Positions 1 to 10,095 of a DNA stretch of 64,000 nucleotides are shown piece by piece (position 1 is the stretch's first letter; each line of letters starts with the position of its first letter). The stretch is taken from contig JABHNB010000015.1 in the NCBI GenBank assembly GCA_018694115.1, positions 54,934-118,933 of the forward strand, given 5' to 3'. Under the pieces are notes generated by a model. It ran no database searches and was not told the DNA's origin. It worked only from the letters and a program-made list of their open reading frames with translations. The stretch comes from an archaeon. Its GTDB lineage: Archaea > Nanobdellota > Nanobdellia > Pacearchaeales > GW2011-AR1. The translations under genes were made by a program, and so were the position numbers.

Positions 1-103
1 TTATTAGAAATTTTCTTATGAATTCTGGATCATCTAATTTTGCGTTTGAAGTCCCATCTAAAATTAGGTGATTTCCTTGGCCGTGAAGTTTAGTTAATTT
101 CAT
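1..103 (-). CDS. Partial N-terminus of a SpeD-like (S-adenosylmethionine decarboxylase family) protein, truncated by the window edge
   Basis: Reverse strand reads MKLTKLHGQGNHLILDGTSNAKLDDPEFIRKFLI..., resembling the SpeD N-terminus (G-x-HLxLD...LxDPEFI). Only 34 codons visible. Confidence 0.4.
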   Translation of the reverse strand, partial: MKLTKLHGQGNHLILDGTSNAKLDDPEFIRKFLI

Positions 104-285
104 AATAGAATTAAGAAGGTTTAGAGTTATGACTAGTATAAATTGATCGGGATTGCGATTGTATTCGTATTTGTCATGTTTTTATGAGAGAAATTTGATT
201 TTTAAGGGTTTCTAATGACTAACTTCTTTATTTTTCCTCTTAGGAGAATCAAAATATTTTTAATGGGCGGATTCTTTCATTTTTT

Positions 286-1381
286 ATGGAGATCCCAATT
301 TCGAGTAGATTCCACCTTGTAATAGACGCATTTAATTGTGATAGTGATAAATTGGGCAGTAAGGACGAACTAGTTAAAATGATAAAAGATATTTCTGAAC
401 TTTTGAATATGAAGATCATTTCTGGACCTATTGTGGCTGATGGGATTGAAATTAATCCGGGTTTAACCGCTTTTGCCATCATCGATTTCTCCCATATCTC
501 AATTCATACTTTTACTGATAAAAATGAATTTTGTTTAGATATTTTCTCCTGTAGGCAATTTGATTTTTCTAAGTTAGAAGATTTTATTAAAAAAACTTTT
601 AATTTAAGGAAGGGCCAAATGTTTAAGTCGATTGTGAAGTATGACGAATTTGATATAACATATAATTGGCAAAATTTTTCTCCTAAGGAATATCTAAATG
701 AATATTTTGATACCTTGAGTAATGAAAATAAGAAAATTCTTGATTGGTATCGTGAGATTTATTCAAATATGGCTGGGAGTGAGCTTTTATTGGAAGTTGG
801 TGGCGGTCCTACGATTTATCAGTTTATTTCGGCACAAGATAGGGTGGGTTCTATTTATTTTACAGATTATTTAGAAAGTAATCTTGAGGAAATAAAATTG
901 TTAAAAGAAAATAATGGTTTTTGTTGGGATCCTTTTATTGAGTATGTGATGGAGAGAGAACAATGATTCTTCTAAGGAAGATGTACGAGAGCGAAAGGAG
1001 AAAATTCTTGGTAAAATACAAGATATTTCTGTTTTAGATGCTTCTGAGCTTAAGAAGGATTATGAGAATAAGTTTGATATTGTTCAATCAAATTTTGCTA
1101 TCGATAGTTCTACAAATGATATTACTAAATTTTATCAGATGCTTTATAATATAAGGAGTTATCTTAAGGTGGGTGGAAAATTTTTAATGACTGCTCTGGG
1201 AGGTGCTTCTGTTTATAGAAGTGGTAATCGATATTTTCCCGCAATTTATCTTGATAGGGGTTTAATAGAGAAATATTTATCTGAAGTGGGATTTAAAATA
1301 GTAAAAATAAATAAATTACTTGCTGATAATCCCGAGGTTTCTAAGTATCATTCTATTTATTTAATTGAAGCTGAAAAATAA
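286..1381 (+). pseudogene. SpeD-like domain fused to an NNMT/PNMT-type methyltransferase, interrupted by one frameshift near 950-966
   Basis: Frame 1 (286-966): SpeD-like SHISIHTF...CLDIFSCR, then methyltransferase motif LLEVGGGPTIYQFISA. Frame 2 continues without a stop from 950 to 1381 with the methyltransferase C-terminus (VGGKFLMTALGGASVYRSG). Confidence 0.65.
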
Positions 1382-1457
1382 ATCGGGATTTTTAAGGTTT
1401 TTGATTTATATTTTGGAGTATCTATTTGTTTATTAATGAATAATGTGTGAATTTTTT

Positions 1458-1955
1458 ATGATAAATAAGAAACCCTCTTTGACATTTCACCCTTTTGTCA
1501 GAAGATGGATGAAAAAGTTTTCTCTTGTGTCTGAGGATACATGTACTCAGTTTGGATACGCTGCGAATCCACAAAGAGATAGATTTCCTGACGATTTTCT
1601 ATTTAATTTTGATGATGTGCAAGGGGATATTGAAAGATTGAATTCGGTTTATGGGACTTCGTTTGATACTGGATTATTAGATGCGAGGTTTCCTGGACGT
1701 AATACTTTGAGAGAGTTAATCCAACAATTTTCTGAAGTGCGTAGGGCTTTGGATATTTTGCCAGAATTGAAATCTACAACCTCAGGGATTTATATCTGTG
1801 GTTTAAAACTTCCTAAGAGGAATTTTCTTTATCTTGAATCTAGCAAATTAAGTGAAGGATTGAAGGAAGAGTATTCTTTTTCAGATATGCATCTAACTTT
1901 ATTACAGAGTATTACATTTATCCCAGTTGCAAAAAAATATAGGCCTAAATTCTAA
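1458..1955 (+). CDS. Hypothetical protein
   Basis: Open ORF; ATG at 1458 (MINKKPSLTF) is a plausible start. No family recognised. Confidence 0.5.
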   Translation: MINKKPSLTFHPFVRRWMKKFSLVSEDTCTQFGYAANPQRDRFPDDFLFNFDDVQGDIERLNSVYGTSFDTGLLDARFPGRNTLRELIQQFSEVRRALDILPELKSTTSGIYICGLKLPKRNFLYLESSKLSEGLKEEYSFSDMHLTLLQSITFIPVAKKYRPKF

Positions 1956-1963
1956 CTTGTTGC

Positions 1964-3010
1964 TTAATCTTCTTCAATCATCTCTTCGAATATTGCCTTA
2001 AACTTGTCTAGATCATCTGTGTTTACTCTTGCGCCTGTTGCGTGTTTATGTCCTCCGCCCCGAGCACCTTCAAGTTGTTCAACTGCCTTGAGGGTCATCT
2101 CTCGAACATCCACTAAGTTCCCTCTGATTGAGAGATTTGCAAAACTACTATTTACATAGGCTACAACGATGACCTTATTTGGGAATTCATAGCTTATTTG
2201 GTTTGCGAGGTTTGAACTTAGGCTTACATCCCCACTATATCTAAAGAAAATCATCTTTTCTTGAAATTGATCTCTTGCTTTTTTTAGAATTGCTTGGTAT
2301 TTTGTGTTTAATTCCATATAACGTCTTAGAATATGTCTCGTTGTGGAATTTTCTTCTAAGATATCCATTGGGCCCTTTGCCTTTGACATGAAATGAATCA
2401 TCTTTAGGACGTTTGTCGTTTTATCTTTTAGGGAGAAGTCGAGGATTCTTGCTATTTTTCCTATTTCTGTGCTAAAGAGAACATCGAATGGTGAATCTGG
2501 ATCTGCTTTTCCTAATTCTGGAAATTTTTCTATAAATTCGTCGTAGAAATCTGGCATATAACAATCACTTATGCATCCTATCACGGCGAGCCAGATATCC
2601 TGCGGTCTGTTCGCAATTTTGTGACAAAGATATGAGACTGGTTCATTTGTTTTATCGTTGTGAAATGGATTATAGTATGTGACGTTTTTGTTTGTTGGTG
2701 CTTCAACGTCATGGTGGTCTATCCAAACTATCGGAATATTATCTTGCTCAGCTCTTTCAAGAAATTCATCAGAAATTCCCGGGATATCAAGTACAAAGAT
2801 TGTGTCGGGTTTTAATTCGTCAACTTTTCTATAATAAACTTCTTCTACACTATGTGAGCCTTTTGCTGCAACGCCCTTTCCTCTGTCTAGGAATCTCTTT
2901 AGGAGAAGAAAACTTGTCAGGCCGTCATTATCGTTATCAAAGAAGAATAATGGGTTTTGTGAAGCTTCTAGGCGTTCTCTGATCTCTTGATTTTGTTCTG
3001 GTGTTAACAT
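1964..3010 (-). CDS. DHH/DHHA1 family phosphoesterase
   Basis: FFFDNDNDGLTS, FVLDIP, WIDHHD motifs and C-terminal GGGHKHATGARV (DHHA1). Confidence 0.88.
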   Translation of the reverse strand: MLTPEQNQEIRERLEASQNPLFFFDNDNDGLTSFLLLKRFLDRGKGVAAKGSHSVEEVYYRKVDELKPDTIFVLDIPGISDEFLERAEQDNIPIVWIDHHDVEAPTNKNVTYYNPFHNDKTNEPVSYLCHKIANRPQDIWLAVIGCISDCYMPDFYDEFIEKFPELGKADPDSPFDVLFSTEIGKIARILDFSLKDKTTNVLKMIHFMSKAKGPMDILEENSTTRHILRRYMELNTKYQAILKKARDQFQEKMIFFRYSGDVSLSSNLANQISYEFPNKVIVVAYVNSSFANLSIRGNLVDVREMTLKAVEQLEGARGGGHKHATGARVNTDDLDKFKAIFEEMIEED

Positions 3011-3049
3011 ATCAGAAAGGAAAATAATTTAGTTTAAATGTCTTTGTTA

Positions 3050-4093
3050 TTAACAAACAACTTTCCCATTTAAGATTTGTTCTCTTAGATGAGTTATTTC
3101 TTCTCTTATTGAAGCTGCACGGTTCTTTAAGATTGGTTCGAGATCTGCGGATTCTGATCCTAGAACCTGGGCGATACTGCCGAATTCATTAACAATTAAT
3201 GAGATTTCTTTATCTGAAAGAGTTAGATGAGATAGGAACCGATATCCTCTTGGCGAGATATTTTCTTCAGGAGTTTTTTCCATGATTAATCTTGCGAGGG
3301 ATTCTAGATCAAGGATTCCATCATAGCTTAAGTTTGATAGAAGAGTCTTCGTTCTTTTAAGAGTCAAATTGCTATAGTCTCTTAAGATTTCACTTTCCCT
3401 CTTTTCAACATTTCTAATAAGCTCTCGGTATCTTGTACGCATGATGTTTCCTTCTTTTCCTAGTTCAGTGAAATCTCTTTTAACGGATTCTGAAATTTTT
3501 AGAATCATTTCTGCCCTTTGGATTACTTGACATGCATCACTTACTGAGACTAATTCGGACATTTCTAAAACATTAAGATCTCCGAGGATTTGATCGAAAG
3601 CTTCTCTGTGCTTTTCAAGAACTTGAAGAGTTGAACTTAGATTTCTTAAAAGTTCGTCAGAGGATTTTAGGAAGTATCTTGATTGGTTGTGGTAAAGCGT
3701 TGTTTTTTTACGTCTTTCTGAAACTGCAATTGCAAATGTACTTGCTTGTTTTGCCGATCTTTCAGCGGCTTTATGCCTTGTTCCAGTTTCGGTTGTATGG
3801 ATGGAGACATCTGGATTGATTAGAACATTTGCAAATAGAATCCTCTTAAGATCTGATGAAACGATTATTGCTCCGTCCATTTTGCAAAGCTCAAAAAGTT
3901 TTTGTGGAGTGAATCTACAGTTTATTCGGAATCCACCCTCAATTACCGATTGGTTGTGTAATTCTGGTGCATCAAAGATGATTAGGGCACCTAGGCCTGA
4001 TCTTACTAGATCATCAATTACTGTTCTTAGTGCACTACCTGGAGAAACTTTCTTAAGATAATCTATCATAGTTTTTTCTTTCTCTGGTGTCAT
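3050..4093 (-). CDS. disA: DisA-like diadenylate cyclase
   Basis: DAC domain motifs KMDGAIIVSSD and TGTRHKAAERSAKQ; C-terminal helix-hairpin-helix-like region with SPRGYRFLS typical of bacterial DisA. Confidence 0.85.
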   Translation of the reverse strand: MTPEKEKTMIDYLKKVSPGSALRTVIDDLVRSGLGALIIFDAPELHNQSVIEGGFRINCRFTPQKLFELCKMDGAIIVSSDLKRILFANVLINPDVSIHTTETGTRHKAAERSAKQASTFAIAVSERRKKTTLYHNQSRYFLKSSDELLRNLSSTLQVLEKHREAFDQILGDLNVLEMSELVSVSDACQVIQRAEMILKISESVKRDFTELGKEGNIMRTRYRELIRNVEKRESEILRDYSNLTLKRTKTLLSNLSYDGILDLESLARLIMEKTPEENISPRGYRFLSHLTLSDKEISLIVNEFGSIAQVLGSESADLEPILKNRAASIREEITHLREQILNGKVVC

Positions 4094-4187
4094 GCTTAAA
4101 AAAAGTCAAACTAGTATTTATAATTTTATGTGTAATTTTGAGAATTTGTTGGATAATCTTATAAACTCCATAGTTTGTTATATTTTT

Positions 4188-4379
4188 ATGGCAATTGAAG
4201 GTTCTTTTAAGAATGATTGTAGGAATCAGAGAAATAATCCACTTTATGTTCCCCAAGCAGTTATGGATGGTAGATGTTCTCCAGAGTATGGGACGAAAGT
4301 TGTTAATTATGTCGAAGAGGGTTTAAGGAGAAGGGTTGGAAGATTTCTTCTTTCTTCGATGGATGCTCTTCTTGGATAA
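4188..4379 (+). CDS. Small hypothetical protein
   Basis: ATG at 4188 follows TTGGATAATCTTATAAA by 22 nt, the same element as upstream of 4410. Confidence 0.4.
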   Translation: MAIEGSFKNDCRNQRNNPLYVPQAVMDGRCSPEYGTKVVNYVEEGLRRRVGRFLLSSMDALLG

Positions 4380-4409
4380 TCTTATAAATTAGGATTGTTA
4401 TTTTGTTTC

Positions 4410-4883
4410 ATGGATAAATATGTTGAAAAATATCAGAAAATTGTTAATGATCTGATCAAAAAAAGTTTTCCTGAATTGAAGGGAAAAAGAATCTATGTTT
4501 CTGAGGCTTCTAGCAAGGTTAGTGAAAAATGTTCTGCAGTTAATTATTATTTTATTTGGGTTTCTTTCATTAAGGTAAGTCAAAAACTAAGAAAATACTC
4601 TGACTCTGAATTGAAAGGGATCCTTGCTCATGAACTTGGACATGGTCTTCGTTTTGAAAACTGTAACTTTATTGGAAAACTTTGGAAGGGTTTTAGATAT
4701 ATGACCTCGAGAAAAGCTCGAACTATTGAGGAGAACGCTTGTGATAAGATTTCAGTTGAAAGAGGTTATGGTCGTGGGCTTTCATCTGTTAAGGTTAAGC
4801 GAAGGAAGAAGGGAAAATATGCTAAATGTTACATGTCTGCCGAGGAAGTTAGAGATTATGCTAAGGAGATTGGGAAATGGTAA
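4410..4883 (+). CDS. Zincin-like putative metallopeptidase (HExxH)
   Basis: LKGILAHELGHGLRFEN motif; TATA box ~22-29 nt upstream of ATG. Confidence 0.65.
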   Translation: MDKYVEKYQKIVNDLIKKSFPELKGKRIYVSEASSKVSEKCSAVNYYFIWVSFIKVSQKLRKYSDSELKGILAHELGHGLRFENCNFIGKLWKGFRYMTSRKARTIEENACDKISVERGYGRGLSSVKVKRRKKGKYAKCYMSAEEVRDYAKEIGKW

Positions 4884-5884
4884 ATAAAAAATACGTCCTA
4901 GGAATAGAATCAACAGCTCACACATTTGGAGTCGCTGTTGTAGACGATAAGGGAAAGATTCTTTCAAATGAGAAGGATAGTTATACAACTGAAAGTGGTG
5001 GAATGATCCCTATGGAAGTTCGGGCACATCATGCGCAGGTTGGAGATAAGGTTTTTGATGCTGCGCTTGAGAAGGCGGGGATTTCGGAGGACGAGATTAT
5101 TGCGGTTGCTCTTTCAAATGCTCCTGGGCTTGCGCCTTGTTTGCTTGAGGGAATGGCTTTTGCTAAGAAAGTTGCTAAGAGATTGGATGTTCCGATTGTT
5201 CCGATTAATCATTGTATTGCTCATTTGGAGATTGGAAGTTCTGTCGGGGCAAAGGACCCTGTGATGCTTTATGCTTCTGGGGCGAATACTCAGGTGATTG
5301 CATATGAGGCGGGGAAGTATCGGGTTTTTGGAGAGACACTTGATTTGGGTGTTGGGAATTTTATTGATACATTCGCTAGATTTGCCGGGCTCGGATTTCC
5401 GGGAGGACCGAAAATTCAGAAGTTGGCTGAGGCTTGTAAGAATAAGGATGAGTTGATTGAGTTGCCGTATTCGATTAAGGGGATGGATGTTGCTTTTTCG
5501 GGGTTGCAGACTAAGTTGAAGAATTTTTTGGATAAGAAAACCTATACGATTGAGGAGTTGAGTTATTCTATGCAAGAGCATGTTTTTGGGATGTTGGTTG
5601 AGGCTGCTGAAAGGGCTTTGGCGCATACTGGGAAGAAGGAGTTGTTGCTTGGTGGTGGAGTTGCTTGTAATTCGAGGTTACAGGAAATGTGTAGGATAAT
5701 GTGTGAGGAGAGGGGTTGTAAATTGTTTGTACCAGATTTTTCTTTGTTGGTGGATAATGCTGGGATGATTGGATATTTGGGTTTGAAGATGTTTAAAGCT
5801 GGTTTGGGTGAAAAAGATTTGGATAAAATTGATATTGCACCTAGGGAAAGGACTGATGATGTTGAGGTTAGTTGGAAGAAGTAA
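4877..5884 (+). CDS. kae1: tRNA N6-adenosine threonylcarbamoyltransferase Kae1 (KEOPS)
   Basis: GIESTAHTFGVAVV, MxxEVRAHHA, NHCIAHLE, GGGVACNSRL; unfused to Bud32. Confidence 0.95.
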   Translation: MVNKKYVLGIESTAHTFGVAVVDDKGKILSNEKDSYTTESGGMIPMEVRAHHAQVGDKVFDAALEKAGISEDEIIAVALSNAPGLAPCLLEGMAFAKKVAKRLDVPIVPINHCIAHLEIGSSVGAKDPVMLYASGANTQVIAYEAGKYRVFGETLDLGVGNFIDTFARFAGLGFPGGPKIQKLAEACKNKDELIELPYSIKGMDVAFSGLQTKLKNFLDKKTYTIEELSYSMQEHVFGMLVEAAERALAHTGKKELLLGGGVACNSRLQEMCRIMCEERGCKLFVPDFSLLVDNAGMIGYLGLKMFKAGLGEKDLDKIDIAPRERTDDVEVSWKK

Positions 5885-6431
5885 TTTCGGGCATGACTGT
5901 TCTGAGGATACAGTCTATATTATATTCTAGGTCCTTAAGTGTTGTATTATTTTTGAGTCTGTAATCTGCCATTCTCATACATTCTTGGACCCTCATCGTG
6001 TTTGGTCCAGAGTTTTCTAGTCTGTCATGTCGAATAAATTCTTCAAGGCTTGCGGCTTCGGGGAATTTCCCTCTTGACTTTGCTCTTTCAAATCTTAATC
6101 TTGTCTCTGCATCAATTGCTAATAGGATTAGGTGGGAATTACTTCTTAGATATTCTATTTGTGCGACTTGTCTCATGCCTGTTATGATGCCCAGACTTTC
6201 TATTTGTGCTAAGTGAACTCTTGCACTATAATCTTCTCCCTTTTCTTTTGCGAAGATTGGTGAAAATTTTGTGATTTCTTCTCTTGTTGGTGAGATCCCT
6301 CTTTGTCGTGCAGCTTCTATAATTGGTCCACTAATTTCAAATAGGGGAACTTCTAGCTTTTTAGAGATGTATTTGCCTGCATGATCTTTTCCTGATGCGA
6401 TTGTTCCAGTTATTCCGATAACATTTTTCAT
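5868..6431 (-). CDS. P-loop nucleoside/dephospho-CoA kinase-like protein
   Basis: Walker A GITGTIASGKDHAGKYI and LID-like Arg-rich segment. Confidence 0.65.
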   Translation of the reverse strand: MKNVIGITGTIASGKDHAGKYISKKLEVPLFEISGPIIEAARQRGISPTREEITKFSPIFAKEKGEDYSARVHLAQIESLGIITGMRQVAQIEYLRSNSHLILLAIDAETRLRFERAKSRGKFPEAASLEEFIRHDRLENSGPNTMRVQECMRMADYRLKNNTTLKDLEYNIDCILRTVMPEITSSN

Positions 6432-6576
6432 GAAACTTGGGAGAAATGGGTGTTTAAATTAATTTATGTCCCAGAGTAGCAACCTTTAAATACCCAAATT
6501 CAAACTAAATTATACCAATGAAGGTAAATCCTGAGGGTTACTTCTTGGAATTAAACAAAACGAAAAAATCACAAAA

Positions 6577-6873
6577 ATGGTAACCACATATGATATTGTC
6601 GAGAAAGCAGCCAAAACCGGACAGGTTGACAAAGGCGTTAACGAAGTGACTAAGGCCGTCGAGAGAGGCGTAGCTAAATTAGTTGTCGTTGCATCTGATG
6701 TTGATCCTAGGGAGTTGACACAGCACTTACCCATCCTCTGTAATGAGAAGGAAATTAAGTTTGCTGAAGTTGATTCACGAGAGAAGTTAGGAATTTCTGT
6801 CGGAATTAGCCGACCAACTGCTGCTGTTGCTGTCGTCGAAGTTGGCGAAGCTAAACTTGATCTCTTAAAGTAA
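6577..6873 (+). CDS. rpl7ae: Ribosomal protein L7Ae
   Basis: GVNEVTKAVERGVAKLVVVASDVDPRELTQHLPILCNEK. Confidence 0.93.
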   Translation: MVTTYDIVEKAAKTGQVDKGVNEVTKAVERGVAKLVVVASDVDPRELTQHLPILCNEKEIKFAEVDSREKLGISVGISRPTAAVAVVEVGEAKLDLLK

Positions 6874-6899
6874 TTTATTCGTTTTATTGAAAGACAAAG

Positions 6900-7205
6900 A
6901 TGGCAAAAGAACAGAAGAAACAAGAAAGTAAGCAGCAGAAAAAAGCTGGCGGATCTAAGGGTTCGGAGAAATTGACAGAGGAGGGAGCAGTTCCCGCAAT
7001 TGTTGAGGCAGTTATGGGTAGAACTGGAACAAGAGGAGAGATTACGCAAGTTAGATGCAGAATTCTTCAAGGTAAAAATATGGGTAAATCTATGAGACGA
7101 AATGTTCGTGGACCTATAAAGAAAAGAGATATTTTGATGTTAAGAGAAACAGAAATTGAAGCACGTAGAATTTTTAAGAAAATAAACAAAGGGAGCCAGA
7201 GTTAA
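6900..7205 (+). CDS. rps28e: Ribosomal protein S28e with charged N-terminal extension
   Basis: PAIVEAVMGRTGTRGEITQVRCRIL...RNVRGPIKKRDILMLRETEIEARRI. Confidence 0.9.
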   Translation: MAKEQKKQESKQQKKAGGSKGSEKLTEEGAVPAIVEAVMGRTGTRGEITQVRCRILQGKNMGKSMRRNVRGPIKKRDILMLRETEIEARRIFKKINKGSQS

Positions 7206-7206
7206 C

Positions 7207-7422
7207 ATGCCAGTTTGTTCATTTTGTAAAAAGGGATACGAATTTCCTAAGGGAACTACAGTAATTCAGAAATCTGGGGATGTTAGATACTATTGTTCTT
7301 CTAAATGTAGAAAGAATTCTGAGATGGGTAGACTTACTAAGAAGGTAAAATGGATTCGGAAATCCGATGTTGTTAAGGCTGAGAAGGCAAAGAGAGATGC
7401 TTCAAGAGCTGCTAAAAAGTAG
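7207..7422 (+). CDS. rpl24e: Ribosomal protein L24e
   Basis: CSFCKKGYEFPKGT...YYCSSKCRKN zinc ribbon. Confidence 0.92.
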   Translation: MPVCSFCKKGYEFPKGTTVIQKSGDVRYYCSSKCRKNSEMGRLTKKVKWIRKSDVVKAEKAKRDASRAAKK

Positions 7423-7479
7423 GGGTCGTATATTCTCGAGTGCAATAGTTTTTATAAAGCTAAAAGTTGAATTTTTTTT

Positions 7480-8286
7480 ATGAGAAAGGTCGGAATTATC
7501 GGGGGAGTTGGTCCCGAAGCATCGAATAAGTTTTGTGAGCTTTTAATTAAAAATACTCCTGCAAGAAGTGATCAAGACAATATACCCTTCATTCATTTTT
7601 GTAATCCTCAAATTCCCGATAGAACAGATTTTATTCTTGGACAAGGTGAAAGTCCTGTCAATTCCTTGATTGAAACTGCTACAACTCTTGTAGGTGCTGG
7701 AGCGGATTTTTTGGTTATTCCATGTAATACTGCACATCACTTTTTACGTGAAGTTCAGAAAAATGTTTCTGTTCCAATTGTAGATATGACTAAAATTTTG
7801 GTTAAGAACGTATTATCGGATAATCTTCAGATAAATAAGATTGGAATTTTGGCTACTACGGGAAGTATCGAAGCAGGAATCTACCAAAATTACTTTGAGA
7901 GTCTTGGTATAGGGAGTATTTTGCCAAGTATGGAAGATCAGAAGGACTTGGTGATGGGAGCTATTTATGGAGATCATGGAATTAAGGCTGGAAGGAAACT
8001 TATCCCTAAGAAGTTATTGAGGCGAGCTGCAGAAAAGCTTATCGCGGAAGGTGCGGAGGCTATTATTCTTGGATGTACCGAAATACCCCTTGTATTAAAG
8101 CAAAGAGATTTTGATATTAGATTATATGATCCTATGGATCTTACTGCTAAGGAGATTGTGAGATACAGTGGAAAGTGTCCTGCAAAGGACATTATTAGTG
8201 TACAGTTCGTTTTAGAAGATTTTGCGGAGAGTCTTGGTAGGACATTTGAACATAGAAGGGGCGTTGGTGGGGGGGTTACTATTTAA
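7480..8286 (+). CDS. Aspartate/glutamate racemase family protein
   Basis: KVGIIGGVGPEAS, IPCNTAHHF, LGCTEIPL; leaderless-type TATA upstream. Confidence 0.88.
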   Translation: MRKVGIIGGVGPEASNKFCELLIKNTPARSDQDNIPFIHFCNPQIPDRTDFILGQGESPVNSLIETATTLVGAGADFLVIPCNTAHHFLREVQKNVSVPIVDMTKILVKNVLSDNLQINKIGILATTGSIEAGIYQNYFESLGIGSILPSMEDQKDLVMGAIYGDHGIKAGRKLIPKKLLRRAAEKLIAEGAEAIILGCTEIPLVLKQRDFDIRLYDPMDLTAKEIVRYSGKCPAKDIISVQFVLEDFAESLGRTFEHRRGVGGGVTI

Positions 8287-9200
8287 TGAATGTAGGAATT
8301 TTACATCATGATTTGGAGCATCAGGAAGAATATTTGATTAAAAGACTTAAAGATGCAGGATTTGATTCTTCCCTGGTAGATGTTAGAAAGACTTCTGCCA
8401 AAAAACTATCCAAGTTTAATTTTATTTTAAATAGAGTTTTTGCAAGTGTCGCTAATCGAGATTGTAAATCAAATAATAGAACTCTTAAATTATTAAAAAA
8501 AATTGAAGAATTGGGAGTTAAATGTATTAATTCCCATTATGCGACTAGATGTGATTACGATAAGTTTTTTTCTGGAGAGGTTTTAGAATCTAAGGGTATT
8601 AGGACTCCAAAAACATTGTTAATTAAACATAAGCAGGATATTGGTCGTGTTGAAGATTTTGTTAGCGTAGTGGGTCTTCCAGTAATTGTTAAGAGAAATA
8701 TGGGTGGCAGGGCAGTCAATCTTATTAAGGCAGATAATCTTAATGAAGCAATTTCCTTCCTGGAAGAAGAAATTACCAATCCTGATGAACAATATTGTGA
8801 GGGATATATTGTTCAAGAGTATGTTGAATCTGCTTTAGATCACGACTATCGAATTTCTGTTATTGGGGGAGACATCGCTTTTGGAATTACTCGTTCCTTA
8901 GTTCCTAAGAATGAAAATGAGGCCCCGTGGATTGCTAGTGCAAGTAATGGGTCGGTAGTTAAATCAATTGATGAGAATATTCCGGATGATGTTGCAGAGA
9001 TTGCACTAAATTCTACAAAGGCAATTAAGGCAAGCCTTAATGAGGTAGATATTCTAATTTCTAAGGATGGCCCGGTAGTTATAGAGAATAATCCTACTCC
9101 TAATTTCACTGCATCTTCAAAAATAAGACAAGAAAAGAAAGAGACGACAGTAAATAAAATATTAGATATCCTTAGTAATGAAAAAGTCAATAGCAGTTAG
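8286..9200 (+). CDS. RimK-like ATP-grasp ligase
   Basis: LPVIVKRNMGGRAVNLI, YIVQEYVE, DHDYRISVIGG, VVIENNPTPNF; start overlaps the racemase stop. Confidence 0.82.
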   Translation: MNVGILHHDLEHQEEYLIKRLKDAGFDSSLVDVRKTSAKKLSKFNFILNRVFASVANRDCKSNNRTLKLLKKIEELGVKCINSHYATRCDYDKFFSGEVLESKGIRTPKTLLIKHKQDIGRVEDFVSVVGLPVIVKRNMGGRAVNLIKADNLNEAISFLEEEITNPDEQYCEGYIVQEYVESALDHDYRISVIGGDIAFGITRSLVPKNENEAPWIASASNGSVVKSIDENIPDDVAEIALNSTKAIKASLNEVDILISKDGPVVIENNPTPNFTASSKIRQEKKETTVNKILDILSNEKVNSS

Positions 9201-10095
9201 TAGTAAGGGATATGGAATGAGTGATTTTGAGGATGCTAAGAGGGCAATCTTTGATCGAGAATTTGAAAAAAAAGGATTGGATGTAAATTTCTTTAATTGG
9301 GATGGTGTGACTGAAAATAATTGTGTTTTGGATAATGCTGATTCGTCACAATCTCGGTATGGGAATTTGGGAGAGTTTGATTATGTATATATTAGTGCTC
9401 TTGGGAGTATTGAAGGCAAGGAATCAAAACTTTGTGATTTTATTGACTGTTTAAATCATACTCCTGCAAAAGTTGTAAATGATCCTGAAACAATGCGGGC
9501 AAATTTTGATAAGGGTTATCTTCTTCAATTACAAGAACAGGGGATAGACGTTGTTCCTACAGATGATGGGCGCTATCTAAGTTTTTCTGATCTTGAAAGG
9601 TTTGAGAAATGGAATGACGGTTTGGTTCTTAAGCCGAGACTTTTTGGTGAGCGAAGTAATGGAGTTGTAAAATCTTCAGACCTTGTTTCTAAAGAGAGTT
9701 TTGATAATTATAAGTCTCAATATGGGGGAGCTATTCTTGTTCAACCTTTTTTGAAGGGGATTGTTGAAAATGGTGAGAGATCTTTTGTTTATGTTGGAAA
9801 AGATTTTTCTCATGGAATTTATAGGCATCGGGCGGATTGGCAATTTGTTCCCGGAACAGCTAATCGGACAATTATTGAACCCACCGATAAGGAGTTGGAG
9901 ACAATTAAAAATATTTTTGATGTCTGGCCTACAAAATATCATGTATCTCGGTTTGATTTTATTACTGAGGGTGGTAAACCTATGGTTAGTGAAGTCGAAA
10001 TGGTTAATCCAAATGTATGGTTGGGCCGAGGAATTAAGACAGTTGATGAGACATTTCCGAGAATGTTGGCGGATTATTTGTTAAAGATGTCTTAG
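9178..10095 (+). CDS. Second ATP-grasp-like protein
   Basis: LVLKPRLFGERSNGV, ILVQPFLKGIVENGERSFVYVGKDFSHGIYR, MVSEVEMVNPNVWL; overlaps 3' end of the preceding gene. Confidence 0.75.
   Translation: MKKSIAVSSKGYGMSDFEDAKRAIFDREFEKKGLDVNFFNWDGVTENNCVLDNADSSQSRYGNLGEFDYVYISALGSIEGKESKLCDFIDCLNHTPAKVVNDPETMRANFDKGYLLQLQEQGIDVVPTDDGRYLSFSDLERFEKWNDGLVLKPRLFGERSNGVVKSSDLVSKESFDNYKSQYGGAILVQPFLKGIVENGERSFVYVGKDFSHGIYRHRADWQFVPGTANRTIIEPTDKELETIKNIFDVWPTKYHVSRFDFITEGGKPMVSEVEMVNPNVWLGRGIKTVDETFPRMLADYLLKMS

Noticed and set aside
5114-5626. 170-aa minus-strand ORF inside kae1
   Set aside because: Antisense to a confidently identified conserved gene; composition reflects the opposite codon pattern.
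6510-7070. 186-aa minus-strand ORF
   Set aside because: Antisense to L7Ae and S28e ribosomal genes.
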